Source: Sthenelais limicola
Lineage: Eukaryota > Annelida > Polychaeta > Phyllodocida > Sigalionidae
Reading direction: 5' to 3'
DNA: 64,000 bases
Assembly (NCBI GenBank): GCA_942159475.1
Contig: OW804097.1
Location: forward strand, 55,572,986-55,636,985
In this document: in pieces, positions 32,287-42,656 of the stretch
How the letters are laid out: each line of letters opens with the position of its first letter
Position numbering within the stretch: position 1 is the first letter of the stretch
The notes under the pieces: generated by a model
What the model was told of the DNA's origin: nothing
What the model saw: the letters and a program-made list of their open reading frames with translations, nothing else
Database searches by the model: none
Translations under genes and position numbers: made by a program

Positions 32287-34867
32287 ACATATGAGTTCCT
32301 GCCTTTGGCGTCACTGACTCTACGCTGCTGTCTCTCTTTATGAATTTCTTAGTAAAAGGCTTTTTGAAACTCTTCTTCTTGAAAGACACTTTCTTGTCTT
32401 CGTCGTCAGTAGTTTCCCCAGCTGCCATGTTTTTTAACAGGTTGATTACCGCCGTAGTAGAGCCCTGGTGCTCTTCCTCTTTAGCCTCATCACTAACAGC
32501 ATGGCGATTCGCCGCCTCCATGGCCTCATCCAAGGTCTTCGGATTATCGGCCATGACTCTCTTTGACAAACTGGGCTTAAGATTTGTTATGTAAAACTTC
32601 ATCTGTGTCTTGTCATCGACACCAGATTTAGCCAAAAGCAGATCCATTTCGGCATCGTACTCTTGTAAGGATTCATCTTTGCCCTGTCTGCGGCTGCTGT
32701 AGTCCTTCATGCGTTCGTGATAGGACAGCTTCTTAAACTTTTCCAAAAATTTTCTCTTGAAGGTCTCAAATCCTGACGTAGGATTCCTCGACCTATACTG
32801 TTTATAGAAGTCTAGGGGCTTACCCTTCAGAAACTTCTTTATTCCCTGTGCCTTCAGTGAGCTAGACGCCCCCAAGGAATCAGTATATTCTTCGTAGTCG
32901 GCCAAGAACTGCGCCGCCGACATTAACGTCGTTGGCGCTGAAAATTTCTCGGGCGGTGCTGCCAGTGTTTTGGCGACTGACGCACTATCTTTTGTCACCT
33001 GTTTCACCGCCCTGTTGCTGATCATTCTGAGATGATTTTTGCTGTCTTTCTCGTCATCTGACGATGACGAATCCGTCAGCCAATCATCCTCCCATTCATC
33101 TGAATTGTCGTCTATCTGTTTTTTCTGGCGTGACCTTCTGTGTGCTCCCATGGGCATCTGTCTCGAGTGCCTGACTCTGCCCCTTTTGAACTCGTCATCG
33201 CCAGGGTCTTCCATCTCCCATTGGCGTTGGGCATGGTAATCACTGTTCTGACGCCCCACAGATCCTATTTGCCCATGTGTGTTGTAACCTGGACCTTCTT
33301 CCACATGTACTCGTGTGGGCCTCGGCCTTATTGGGCTTATTCCCTGTACTGGGAAGGGATCTCTGGAACTCTCTCTTATTGACTGCTGTGGGACATACAC
33401 ACTGTGCCTACTCACGCTTTGATAACCATCCAATTTAAGAGGCGCCGTTGGCCTTGGAATTTCTCGTCCCAAGTCTCTATTGTACGCCGGCGGTGGCGTG
33501 TTTTGAGGGATATCCAACCTGTTGTTTAATCCCCTTATTGATGGTGCTGGAGGCATAGCTGTTCTGTAAATGCTACCATATGAATCGTTTATGTCAAAGT
33601 GTTGACCTGTCTCTTCACCTGGGAACTGTTGTGGCCGCGGCAATTCATGCTGGATTGTCTGAGTTGGTCTATCCATAGTGGGCACTTTCGGCGTAGGTTG
33701 GTGCACTGCCTGAACTTCCAATAGTCTGTTTCTTATCTGCAGCTTTCTTATTACTTCCCTAAGTTCGTTCACCTCCTGCCTATGGTCTATCTCCATCCTA
33801 TCCAGTTCCATTGTACAGGTATGCACCAGTTCATCACTTTTGTACCTGCACATATCTAACTCTTGCCGCACAACATTGTTCTGAGTTTCCAATTCAATCC
33901 GGTCCTCTCTGAACTGTTGCAATTCACATTCCAGATCTTGAGCTCTTTTCTGCTCAAACAGAATCAGCTCATCCCTCCTCTTTAGTTCCTGGATGTACTT
34001 TCTTTGAGGATCCATTTGTGGCACTGCACCTGCTCCTTCCAGGTGCATTGTAGCGTACGTTCTGAATCTGTCCCCTGCAGATTTTGCCTCAGGCACACCA
34101 CCGGTCGCACCTAATGCTTCAGAACCCCTACCTTCACTATCCTCTTTCGACGCCATTATGTTTTCATAAGTCTTAGCAGGCCTGTTTACCTTCAGGGTGC
34201 CATCACCATTCACATTAGAGAGACTCCAATCTGAGAATGAAGATAGATCCAACCGATCACGTTCCCTATTGTTCTTTGTTTGTGGGACCGTCAAGTGATC
34301 TTGTTGGTTTCCCTCACTCTCATAGCCCCTTCTATTGGGATCCTCCCTGAACTGTTCTCTGCCAGAATTGTGATGTTTTCCTGGCGTCAGCACTGACTTA
34401 TACTTGGATCCCGACAGCGTGGATTTCTCAGAATCCCCGTCGTCGTCATCCGGACCTTCTTTTAGGGGACCTACAGCACCAAAGCCCCCTGCCAACTCAT
34501 TGTCTCTTTGCCAGTGTCTTAATTCCTCCAACTCTGGATATTGTACTTTGGTAGGAGTACCCAAAATATCCACAGCTAGCGCCCCTTCATCCCCTTCTGT
34601 CTTGACTTTCTTATCTGCAATTGGGGTTGAAGTAGAGGGTTGGACGCCCTCAGCCGTTGATGTTGACGGTTGGGCGTCCTGACGCAATGCTCTTACTTGG
34701 TCGTGAAGGAGTGGTTGCTCTTGAATTTCATTCTCCTCGTCCGTTTGACCACGGGGAAGCTGAACTTTAGCTAAATAGTTTCCCCCACTCCTTAGACGTT
34801 TCCAGACATCCGAAAACATGTACCCCGGCCTAGGCTTCCTTGGGGCCCTTGTCTTCCGGGTTCCCAT
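32069..34867 (-). CDS. gag: Gag structural polyprotein
   Basis: I choose the start at 34867 rather than the first in-frame ATG at 34876. The second has A at -3 and G at +4, and it yields MGTRKT followed by Arg/Lys, a myristoylation-type N-terminus (Gly2, Thr6) with a basic patch as in retroviral matrix. From the 34876 numbering: a charged Pro/Asp-rich region (40-280), a coiled coil (about 291-392), late-domain motifs PPAY (462-465) and PTAP (476-479), a retrotransposon-gag capsid-like helical region (about 650-800), a Lys-rich nucleic-acid-binding stretch (829-848) and a single CGNC (864-867) instead of a CCHC knuckle. At 932 aa it is long for a gypsy Gag. The stop lies inside the 5' part of pol. 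Confidence 0.93.
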   Translation of the reverse strand: MGTRKTRAPRKPRPGYMFSDVWKRLRSGGNYLAKVQLPRGQTDEENEIQEQPLLHDQVRALRQDAQPSTSTAEGVQPSTSTPIADKKVKTEGDEGALAVDILGTPTKVQYPELEELRHWQRDNELAGGFGAVGPLKEGPDDDDGDSEKSTLSGSKYKSVLTPGKHHNSGREQFREDPNRRGYESEGNQQDHLTVPQTKNNRERDRLDLSSFSDWSLSNVNGDGTLKVNRPAKTYENIMASKEDSEGRGSEALGATGGVPEAKSAGDRFRTYATMHLEGAGAVPQMDPQRKYIQELKRRDELILFEQKRAQDLECELQQFREDRIELETQNNVVRQELDMCRYKSDELVHTCTMELDRMEIDHRQEVNELREVIRKLQIRNRLLEVQAVHQPTPKVPTMDRPTQTIQHELPRPQQFPGEETGQHFDINDSYGSIYRTAMPPAPSIRGLNNRLDIPQNTPPPAYNRDLGREIPRPTAPLKLDGYQSVSRHSVYVPQQSIRESSRDPFPVQGISPIRPRPTRVHVEEGPGYNTHGQIGSVGRQNSDYHAQRQWEMEDPGDDEFKRGRVRHSRQMPMGAHRRSRQKKQIDDNSDEWEDDWLTDSSSSDDEKDSKNHLRMISNRAVKQVTKDSASVAKTLAAPPEKFSAPTTLMSAAQFLADYEEYTDSLGASSSLKAQGIKKFLKGKPLDFYKQYRSRNPTSGFETFKRKFLEKFKKLSYHERMKDYSSRRQGKDESLQEYDAEMDLLLAKSGVDDKTQMKFYITNLKPSLSKRVMADNPKTLDEAMEAANRHAVSDEAKEEEHQGSTTAVINLLKNMAAGETTDDEDKKVSFKKKSFKKPFTKKFIKRDSSVESVTPKAGTHMCGNCGTSSTPKKKWFKPKPKSQPSSGAETQTEAEESAHEGATTSEKRKQKLVKRELTPAPSRKKTNVNNDEE

Positions 34868-34991
34868 GATGGACATTCATGGTTCCCCCAAGTCCTCCAG
34901 GCTATACATATACACTACACATGTGAGATCGATGGTAATGATCTCACTTTCCCATCCCCTGGATTCGGCACAACTTGATAGTTTTTAAGCT

Positions 34992-35204
34992 TTAAAATCC
35001 TTTTTTATCATTTGCTTCGGCCAATTCAGCGTCCCAATCTTCGCCTAACCAAACTGATGGGTCTGAGGCGGGTGTTTTGGTAGCCTGGGTATTATCCTTA
35101 ACATTATACCAATAGTTTTCCACAAAGTTCTTAGTGATAGCCTCCAAGAGAATTTCTTCCTTCTCCTGTTCTGAAAGAACTCTCTGGGCTGTTGTGATGG
35201 CCAT
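34992..35204 (-). CDS. Leader ORF at the first AUG of the genomic RNA (70 aa)
   Basis: ATG 35204-35202 sits in an ideal GCCATGG context and is the first AUG I find downstream of the LTR. The product begins MAITTAQRVLSEQEKEEILL, is helical and acidic, and ends DWDAELAEANDKKGF. It stops 124 nt before gag and is in a different frame, so gag would need reinitiation, an internal entry site or splicing. No family was recognised. It could be an accessory protein or a translation-regulating upstream ORF. Confidence 0.6.
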   Translation of the reverse strand: MAITTAQRVLSEQEKEEILLEAITKNFVENYWYNVKDNTQATKTPASDPSVWLGEDWDAELAEANDKKGF

Positions 35205-35385
35205 GGCGAGATGCACTGTGTAGTTGGATGTCTGTCTATCTTTTAGTCACTCAATTTAGGAGTCTGTTGTATCTTCCTCCCACTTGACTGCTGCTTACTC
35301 CTCTCAGGTCTCCTTACACCCAGAGAAAGCTGGCTTGCTTTTCCCAGGTAGGCTATTTTTAGCCTCCCTGACTGGAGCTTCTCTA

Positions 35386-35394
35386 CTCACCAGG
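35386..35394 (-). promoter_or_regulatory. Consensus splice donor in the leader
   Basis: The minus strand reads CTG|GTGAGTA, with the exon ending at 35391, about 110 nt after the 5' LTR. A donor at this place is what a retrovirus-like element would use to make spliced env mRNA. The matching acceptor is unresolved. Confidence 0.5.
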
Positions 35395-35483
35395 TAGTGG
35401 AAGTGTTTGCTCAATTTCAGCAAACTTTCCACCCCTTAAGTTAGGGGATAATTCGTGTACAAATACACAATTAACCACGATCT

Positions 35484-35502
35484 TAATTGGCTTCTCCACC
35501 AG
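35484..35502 (-). other. Putative primer-binding site
   Basis: Directly after the 5' LTR the minus strand reads C-TGGTGGAGAAGCC. TGG is the complement of a tRNA CCA end, one base after the LTR. I cannot name the tRNA from memory with confidence. Confidence 0.55.
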
Positions 35503-35749
35503 TGATATAATACTGTGTGTCCCCAGTATTAATGCTACAATAAAGGTAATAGTCAATAGACTATCCTACAGTTTAAATTTTGAATAGATTCGGTGAGAGA
35601 GAAGAAGTGCAGACACGGCGACTGTAATATTATAAGTGAGTAGAGACGAGCCCTCTCAGTGTATTTATTCCAAGGTTCTAGTGCTGCCCGCGTGGACGCA
35701 GCCACGCCCCAGGCCTCCCGAGCCTTCCCAGAAACCCACTACTGTAACA
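35503..35749 (-). repeat. 5' long terminal repeat
   Basis: Identical to 17917-18163. In element sense it starts TGTTACAG and ends TATATCA. AATAAATA is at 35669-35662. Confidence 0.97.
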
Positions 35750-35753
35750 ATAT
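35750..35753. repeat. Target-site duplication ATAT (right)
   Basis: Matches 17913-17916, directly outside the 5' LTR. Confidence 0.7.
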
Positions 35754-36075
35754 GGGTCCCATTTTTTATGTCTGTGTCTGAGTGTCGCACGATAAGACAT
35801 TTTTCCATGTCCCATGTCACTTTTTAAAACAATTCAATGATGTCTCGTGTCACTTTTTAAGCAATACATTATATATATTAACGGTCGTTACAATGTCGTG
35901 TGTCGCCTGTTAAATAAATCACTGTGTCTCGTGTCTTTTTTTAATACATTTCTGGATGTCTCATGTCGAATTTTATCAGCCTTTTGGGAGCTGTGTGTGT
36001 CGCACGTTAAGGGGAGCGTGTCGCCGTGTCGCCCGCGATTTAGCGGCCGTGTCGCGTGTCAATCGTGTCGAATTT
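35754..36075. repeat. Diverged GTGTC/TTTTTAA minisatellite
   Basis: The block TGTCTCGTGTCACTTTTTAA recurs with changes about every 27-35 bp (35785, 35810, 35841, 35920, 35957) and grades into GTGTCGC-rich sequence. It begins right beside the retroelement insertion site. Confidence 0.65.
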
Positions 36076-36100
36076 TACCCATATGTACCCATCATATTGC

Positions 36101-39096
36101 TTTGTGTTTAAATCTTTCATTTCGCAATTCGTCACCTTCCTGGCTATTGTTCGGTTGTTTTGCCTTTGTTGTGGTACGAAATTAATTTAAATGAAACGAC
36201 AATAAAATTAATGCAACATGTAATCAAACCTGCCATAGATCTATTCCGCGGCCACACTCTACAAGTATGCTTATTTTATCAAGTTATTTTCCTTATCGTT
36301 TAGTGATGTAGAATGCTCGATGGGATCAATGGAGTTGAGGATTTGGCAAAACAAAACATGGCTTAAGATCATAGGCCTACATATTATTTCCTAATTATAT
36401 CACAGCCCGGGTATTGGTTTTTATCACACTCGATTTCTATATAATGATCTAAACACTTATAAATATTCCAAGCTGAACATAGGCTGACATATTTTCTACA
36501 GTGTTTACACTGACATAAAACTCCCATAATTTCATACAAATCGGGATTAGGCAAGATATTAGAATTTCCATTTCAAATCTGTGAAAATGAGATGCTGCAC
36601 AATCTCAATGCCCTAGTCAGTATTTGAACGTACATGCATTATTCAACTTTAAAACTTTGAATATGAAGGGTTTTTTTTATCGTGAAATATGTCTAGGGGA
36701 ATTTAATTGAACACAAACCCTTTTTTACCTTCTCTGTAAACACAATATTATCGGGAAAATAATTGTCCATGCATTCCATTCTGTAATCCACATAGATCTT
36801 TCCTCATCATATATGTAACATTCCATTGGAGTTAGAATGAGCCATATTCATGGGAAATGGGGACAACACACAACATAATTCTTATTAATATACTGAAATT
36901 CATATAAGATATGATTTAAAATGATTTATATTAAGAATTGAGTAAGATAGTTCTGATATGAGCAGCAATGGGCGTATATAAGCCACTTTTCAGCTAAGTT
37001 GAAAAGAAGTAACCTCATGATTAAATCAATTATCTCTACCTCATGATATATTTCCAAGTATGAAACCTCTAATATACTGTTTCAGCATAATAGAACACGG
37101 CTCTATACTAAATGTGATAAACTACTAGTATCAGTAACACCAGTAATACAAACATATTTATAACGCACATAAATAGATGATTAATACTCATGAGTCACTT
37201 AGGGCCATGTTTTGTTATCAAGTAACAGTAAAAACAAGGGTATAATATTCCAAGTGAGGAGTGACGTTCTAAAAAATAAAGAGTATCGTGCAGAAAAGAT
37301 AAAGAAGGAACATCTCATTTAGCTAAGTGTACATGGCATGTTGGTGTAAATAGGTACCCCGACGAAGTGATGGATGGTGAAGGGGGAAAAGAAACTTTAA
37401 ACTTCTTTTACCCCCTGGCTGTCTGACATAAAAAACATGGATTCACTCCATGCCTCTGGCGTCTTAGCATTACAGCAGCTGTCCTAATGAGGTGCAGTCC
37501 ATTATACATGCGTACATGTGCGAAACACAGGAAAACCTAATGTTTGCTTACTTAATTCTCACATCTATATATCCTGACTAAATGCCGGGGGGGGGGGGGG
37601 GGGGGGGGGGTTCTATTAACTTTGTTCAGACCGGTCCATTTGGGAATTTCAGGTCCTGTAGGTTCAACCTTTTAATTGTCAGTATAATGATGTAAAGGAT
37701 CTAATGACGAAAGGTTGATGTTGGGGCAATGTAGCATATACTTTCTGGACAGGGCGAGCCTTACGTGTTAATGTGAATCGTGTTGGTGTTTCGGAGGTCA
37801 GTAGTATGTTTGGTCATGATGCCTGCTTTTTTATGCTAACTGTTGTTCTTAAATCGTTACATGTACAAAATTGTAAAACCTTGAAAAACGGTTACAGGAG
37901 CCCGAAACATCGGAACAAATAAACCCTAAATACAAGCAAAGATAAGCAACAGGCCATGGTCATCTTGTTCTTAGGTTTTCTTTCTTCCTCGATATTTAAA
38001 AATAATATATGATCAAATAAAAAAGATCTTATATTGTAGTTGCGAATACCCATGACTTTCTAAAGTGAAGTTCCATAATATGGCATAGATAAAATGATAG
38101 AGAAGGTCTCAAACCCAATGATAACCCACTCCGACATTAGAACTCATGAAGGAAATAGAAATCTTTCAGCCAAGAAAGAAAGCAAAATTAAAAATGGCAA
38201 AATAAGAGAGATGGTAATGAGAGGGAAGTGAGGGCATGCTGAGAGTGGGAGAGGGTGAGAATCGGTCAGTGCAGAGTGGTACCAGCTTCTGCCTGTCATC
38301 CTAGCCTATATCTGACACCCTCCACACACCCTAACACACTTTATACACACCTCTATGTACAGCCCTGTACACACCCACCACTCCCTCTACCACCCCACAC
38401 ACCGCCTGAGGGGTGGCCGAGGTAGATCTGAGGCAAAGGGGTAGCCCAAAAGGTTGCCACCCCTCTATATTTAAAATACAATAATGTCTTTTCATCTATA
38501 AATCAAATTATTTGAAATATTTGGCATGTCAGTCAGGCCAACATGGTCTATCTCTATAACTATAATTATCGGAGCATTTCACAACTTCTGCAAATTTGCA
38601 CGAGCGTTCGATTAAACAGATAGTAAAAAGTATTAAGGGCTTAATTCCTGACAAAATTTTATTTGACAAAATTTCACATGAGTAACGTTACGTATGATTA
38701 TGAATATGAGTATGATTACGTTTCATTTGTAACCCCTTAGATCAACTACCATTCCAGATTAATACATTTTACATCGATCTACCATTGTTTCTCCACTACT
38801 CGACGCAGCTTGTTTAACTGATTAAACTAAGTATATACCTGTACTGGTATTATAAATATCGACGTGTGAAAGGGGAAGTATATAAGACTTCTCTGCTCCT
38901 TCTTACTTATATATCTTATATTTTAATATTTTAATTATTGTACCACTGTAACTTAAATGTACATTAGATTAGCTAAAAGCCATGTAAAAACAAAGCTTTA
39001 GGCCTAAAGGTAACGTCAGGGAGAACTGGAGGTAATCTAGATGTCTGTATACCTGTTTATCGTGTAATTTATACCAATTTGATGAATAAAGTAGTT
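36101..39096. other. Intergenic stretch, no gene seen
   Basis: AT-rich sequence with a G24 run at 37587-37610. I see no exon with splice or domain support on either strand. Confidence 0.5.
37587..37610. repeat. G24 homopolymer
   Basis: Twenty-four consecutive G bases, which may form a G-quadruplex and is prone to length error in sequencing. Confidence 0.95.
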
Positions 39097-39115
39097 CTTA
39101 TCTTATCTTATCTTA
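38880..39115 (+). mobile_element. Possible 3' end of a non-LTR retroposon
   Basis: A GAATAAAG signal (39084) is followed by three and a half CTTAT units (39097-39115), the style of tail left by CR1/RTE-like or SINE insertions. The body is not recognisable, so both the 5' limit and the identity are uncertain. Confidence 0.25.
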
Positions 39116-39317
39116 CTCATTTACTACCATATGCATTACATATTTCCTACCATATATATGTAACTTACATTACCTCAAGTTTTTGGGGGCAATTTGGCCC
39201 AGAGACATTATAAATATCATTACAATATTCCGCTCTTGTATAAATCAGTTATATTTTAGATTTACACACACATATTTTATTTCGATTTTCTAATCTTGTA
39301 TTACTGACTGCAACCGG

Positions 39318-39389
39318 GCGTCGGTGGTGTAACGGTCAGCATGGTTGCCTTCCAAGCAGTCGATCCGGGTTCGATTCCCGGCCGACGCA
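39318..39389 (+). tRNA. tRNA-Gly (anticodon TCC)
   Basis: A 72-nt cloverleaf with anticodon TCC at 39351-39353, an intact internal B box and a T5 run after the 3' end. The sequence is identical to the minus-strand gene at 16544-16615, but the flanks are unrelated, so the gene copies are dispersed. Confidence 0.97.
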
Positions 39390-42123
39390 CGTTTTTCAAT
39401 TGGTCCCTCCTCCATCCCCCTGCCCTTTATTCGGCTGCTTGTCTTCACCCTCCCCCTGTTCCTCGCATTTTCCTTATTGGTCCTATATCACCAAATTTAA
39501 TTTAAAGTTATTTGTAAAAATGGGTTGTGAAGACATGAGCGAAGTCAGGTCTTCCAGTTCGTGCCCGGTATATATTTATCGGTATCATAACGCTACTGTA
39601 ACCATTTCCGTAATAATAATATTGGAAGATGAATCGTGAAGAGTAGAGATGAGCATTGTTAGGTCATCAGCTACGTCCCATTCTATGTAGTATTTATTTC
39701 TTATTTTAATATATAGACTTTTTGTATCGAGATGAATGTTTGAATTTATATTAGTATACGAATATTCAGTCCTATCAAGACACCCACATTCCTCGATTCC
39801 ACATCCAGCGATAAGCTTAACCACAAGGCTAAGAGTAGTAAGACTAAGGCTAAAGTGTTAATGACCCCCTGAGACTCAAGGGTCCGAATCTGCCTTCTGA
39901 ACCTGAATGTATTGTTAAAATGATCACAGGATTCACCGAGTACATCATCCTAGATGTAATGTCTTTCCTGAATAAAAGATCCTAAATCTTTGTACAGCAG
40001 AAGTTTTAATTGCAATTTATTTTATCATCTATTTCTATCGTCATGTGCCCCTTACCCCCCCCCCCCTCATCTCTCTCTCGATCCGCTACCGCAGCTGGAG
40101 ATTTAAACCTTAGATTTGGGCTCTTTGATTGACATTTCAGTGAAACATAAACTTTGGGATCTCCTCCTCGATCCTCAAGCAGATATATTGATTCAATATG
40201 GACTGATGAGATTATATTTCCCGATGATATAGCAATACAGGTTTGTAGACTCGATACACTGAGAGTCTTTTGTATTTAATCTGATAACGTAGGGTATATT
40301 GTAGATTTTAAAGCCAAATTATGTACATAATACTTTGATATAACTGGAACCCATGAGTTGAATGTATCAGATATTCAGAAATATATACGATATAATTATT
40401 CACAATGATCTTTTGCCCATTTTGTTTATTATATTGATTGCATCAATATAACACTTCAAAATGGGGAGGAAAAGTTAACATTCCCATCTTTTGATGTTCA
40501 TCCTTCTGATCATATTTAATTATATTATATATAATATAGATGTTTCTCCTGAGGAGATGATCATTTAGTTTTTAAAAAATCTGGCTAGGTTTTTCAAATA
40601 AAAGCAGTAAACGGAATATTTGTCATTTGGGGAAAGTGTTGGTCGACCTCACTCAGCCACTTTTCCCTTATTAGGCCTGTGACAAAGGGTTCATAGCTAG
40701 TTTATGTTTGGTACCATCTCCCTCCTCTCCTTGAACCTATCTTTTCTCTCCACCCCCCAACACCCTCCCCTCCCACACCCCTGCACCCCTCTCTGCCTGT
40801 CCCCTTTGTATTAGCTCGGGGCGTTAAAAGGTCTTAAAGACAGACTCTCTGTCCTCTTCATAACAGCAATCGTCATCCGGCCAGATCCAGGGTTGTGAAG
40901 GGCTTTTTGCCATCCATTGTTAGTTCATCTGGGTCTATTATTTCTCAAGAGTATTAGAGAGATATATTATATTAATGTGATCCCATTATGGTTACGCAAC
41001 CACTGTAGTTATTGATTTATGGTGGTATATCAGATAGAAGTAAAACTTCACATTCAACATGGAATGCTCCTTATTCTTGCTATCGGCACATCATTCAGTC
41101 CACTTGTTGTAAATTCTCTTCTAATTTAATGAGCATTTTAGCTTCATTTTCAAGTATTTTTCAGTAACTTCCATTTGAGAACGTCATTTGATTAAAGATC
41201 AATGAATTATTTTCATAACAAATTAATTATATGAGCCTATACCCACGCAATCAATGAACATCACATAAAGTTCCGTTAATCACTCTTGCAGTCATAAACA
41301 GGTTGTTTTCAGATTGATGTTTTTAAGTTTTCAAGAGTGACATTAAACAATATTAAACAGAAAACAAGCTACCTTTACACCGTTATCTCGAAATCGCTAG
41401 ACAATTGTTCGAATATCACTGGAGTAAATCAATCCTAATTAAATGAAAATACAAAGCAAACCTTGCACACATCCAATCAATCTGACATGAAAAAATATTA
41501 TTTTTTTAAAGAATTTTGTATGTGGTAAATTTAGTTGTCGACGGGGTAATGGATGATGTAGGGTTTCACCTCCAAGCTAGGTGAGCGCCTATTACCTATT
41601 AGTGGTTTAAAGGGAGAGTAGGAGAGAGAAGGGAGAGACAGAGAGTGGCGAGAAGAGGTGGAGGTAGGGATGGTTTCTTCACAGCACCACTCAGCCTCCC
41701 TCAGGGCTCGTAGTTATGGGAACCAGTGGGGTGTGACCATATGTGCAGTCCCGCTACTACATCGCATCCCTCTACCGTATACACCTGCATCAACACCCCC
41801 ACTGTTATAGGGAAACCATGTGATACATTCATGAGATTGATGTGGCATTTTGTAATTAAATGAATAAAGTTATAAACAAGTTATAATGGCAATTGGGAAG
41901 GACTTAGTCGCTATCTTATTTATTCAACAATGGGTTTACTACTTTCATGTAATAAATAAAGGGTTATTTTATACTATTCCACTTCGTTTGTTTAAACTAT
42001 TTTTTTTTTGCAAATCCATTTTATTCAATACTGCTATCTTTTATTAATATTGATAGTTTCAAAACAAATTTGGCAGAAATTCACATTTTCGATAACTAGA
42101 ATGTTCTAAGGTGTCGCCTATGT

Positions 42124-42157
42124 AGTATGAATATATCGATAGTATGAATATATCGAT
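42124..42157. repeat. 17-bp tandem duplicate
   Basis: AGTATGAATATATCGAT occurs twice in a row. Confidence 0.95.
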
Positions 42158-42520
42158 AATAATAATTGTAGTTTAAACAATTGAGTTTAGCTCTACAGCT
42201 GATATATTCCTTAGTTTTTGTCTCTTACTCCACGGTGAAGTTTGTATCACATAACAACCGTATGTAGAAGCAAGTTTCGAAATAGCGTACATGGAAATCC
42301 CCTGTTTGTTATCAATTGCGAGTGTTATATAAGTTAAATGGATATGTCACAAGAAAATTCCTCTCATATACTATTCACTTTAACGTCAGTCATAGTGTGA
42401 AGATATCAATGAACTATGAACTGTATTCATATAAATAACGGAAGAAGATAATGTAGGAATTGAAGGAGGAGGAGAAGTTCTCACTTGATTTGATTTGTTT
42501 TTTTATTTCAATAAGCATCA

Positions 42521-42560
42521 CACTAGCAAATACCCGTGCTTCGCACGGGATTTGCTAGTG
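42521..42560. repeat. Hairpin with CCCGTGC-TT-CGCACGGG core
   Basis: CACTAGCAAAT and CCCGTGC arms are answered in inverse order around a TT loop. The core resembles a hairpin seen at the ends of dispersed animal repeats, but the family could not be named. Confidence 0.8.
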
Positions 42561-42656
42561 GGACAGTGGGGCCCACATCTTCCCACTCTCCTTGTTCCCT
42601 CTCCAACCATCTTTCTCTTTCAAGTTGTCTCTGTAAGTTAGTATCTGTATTAACAT

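Larger units (their letters stand above)
34868..35502 (-). other. 5' leader of the retroelement
   Basis: This 635-nt leader lies between the 5' LTR and gag. It holds the primer-binding region, a consensus splice donor and a 70-codon ORF. No ATG occurs between the LTR and that ORF. Confidence 0.8.
17917..35749 (-). mobile_element. 17.8-kb Ty3/gypsy-type LTR retroelement with env (endogenous retrovirus-like)
   Basis: The element is bounded by two identical 247-bp LTRs (TG...CA), flanked by ATAT, and coded on the minus strand. Order in its own sense: 5' LTR 35749-35503, leader with a small ORF, gag (34867-32069), pol (about 32310-27517), spliced env (26351-23038), about 5 kb without a clear gene, polypurine tract (18183-18169), 3' LTR 18163-17917. 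All three large frames are intact and I count no LTR difference, so insertion is very recent and activity is possible. The pol order protease-RT-RNase H-integrase is that of Ty3/gypsy elements. It is much longer than typical gypsy elements (roughly 5-9 kb); the excess is the long gag, the pol-env gap and the 3' region. Confidence 0.96.
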
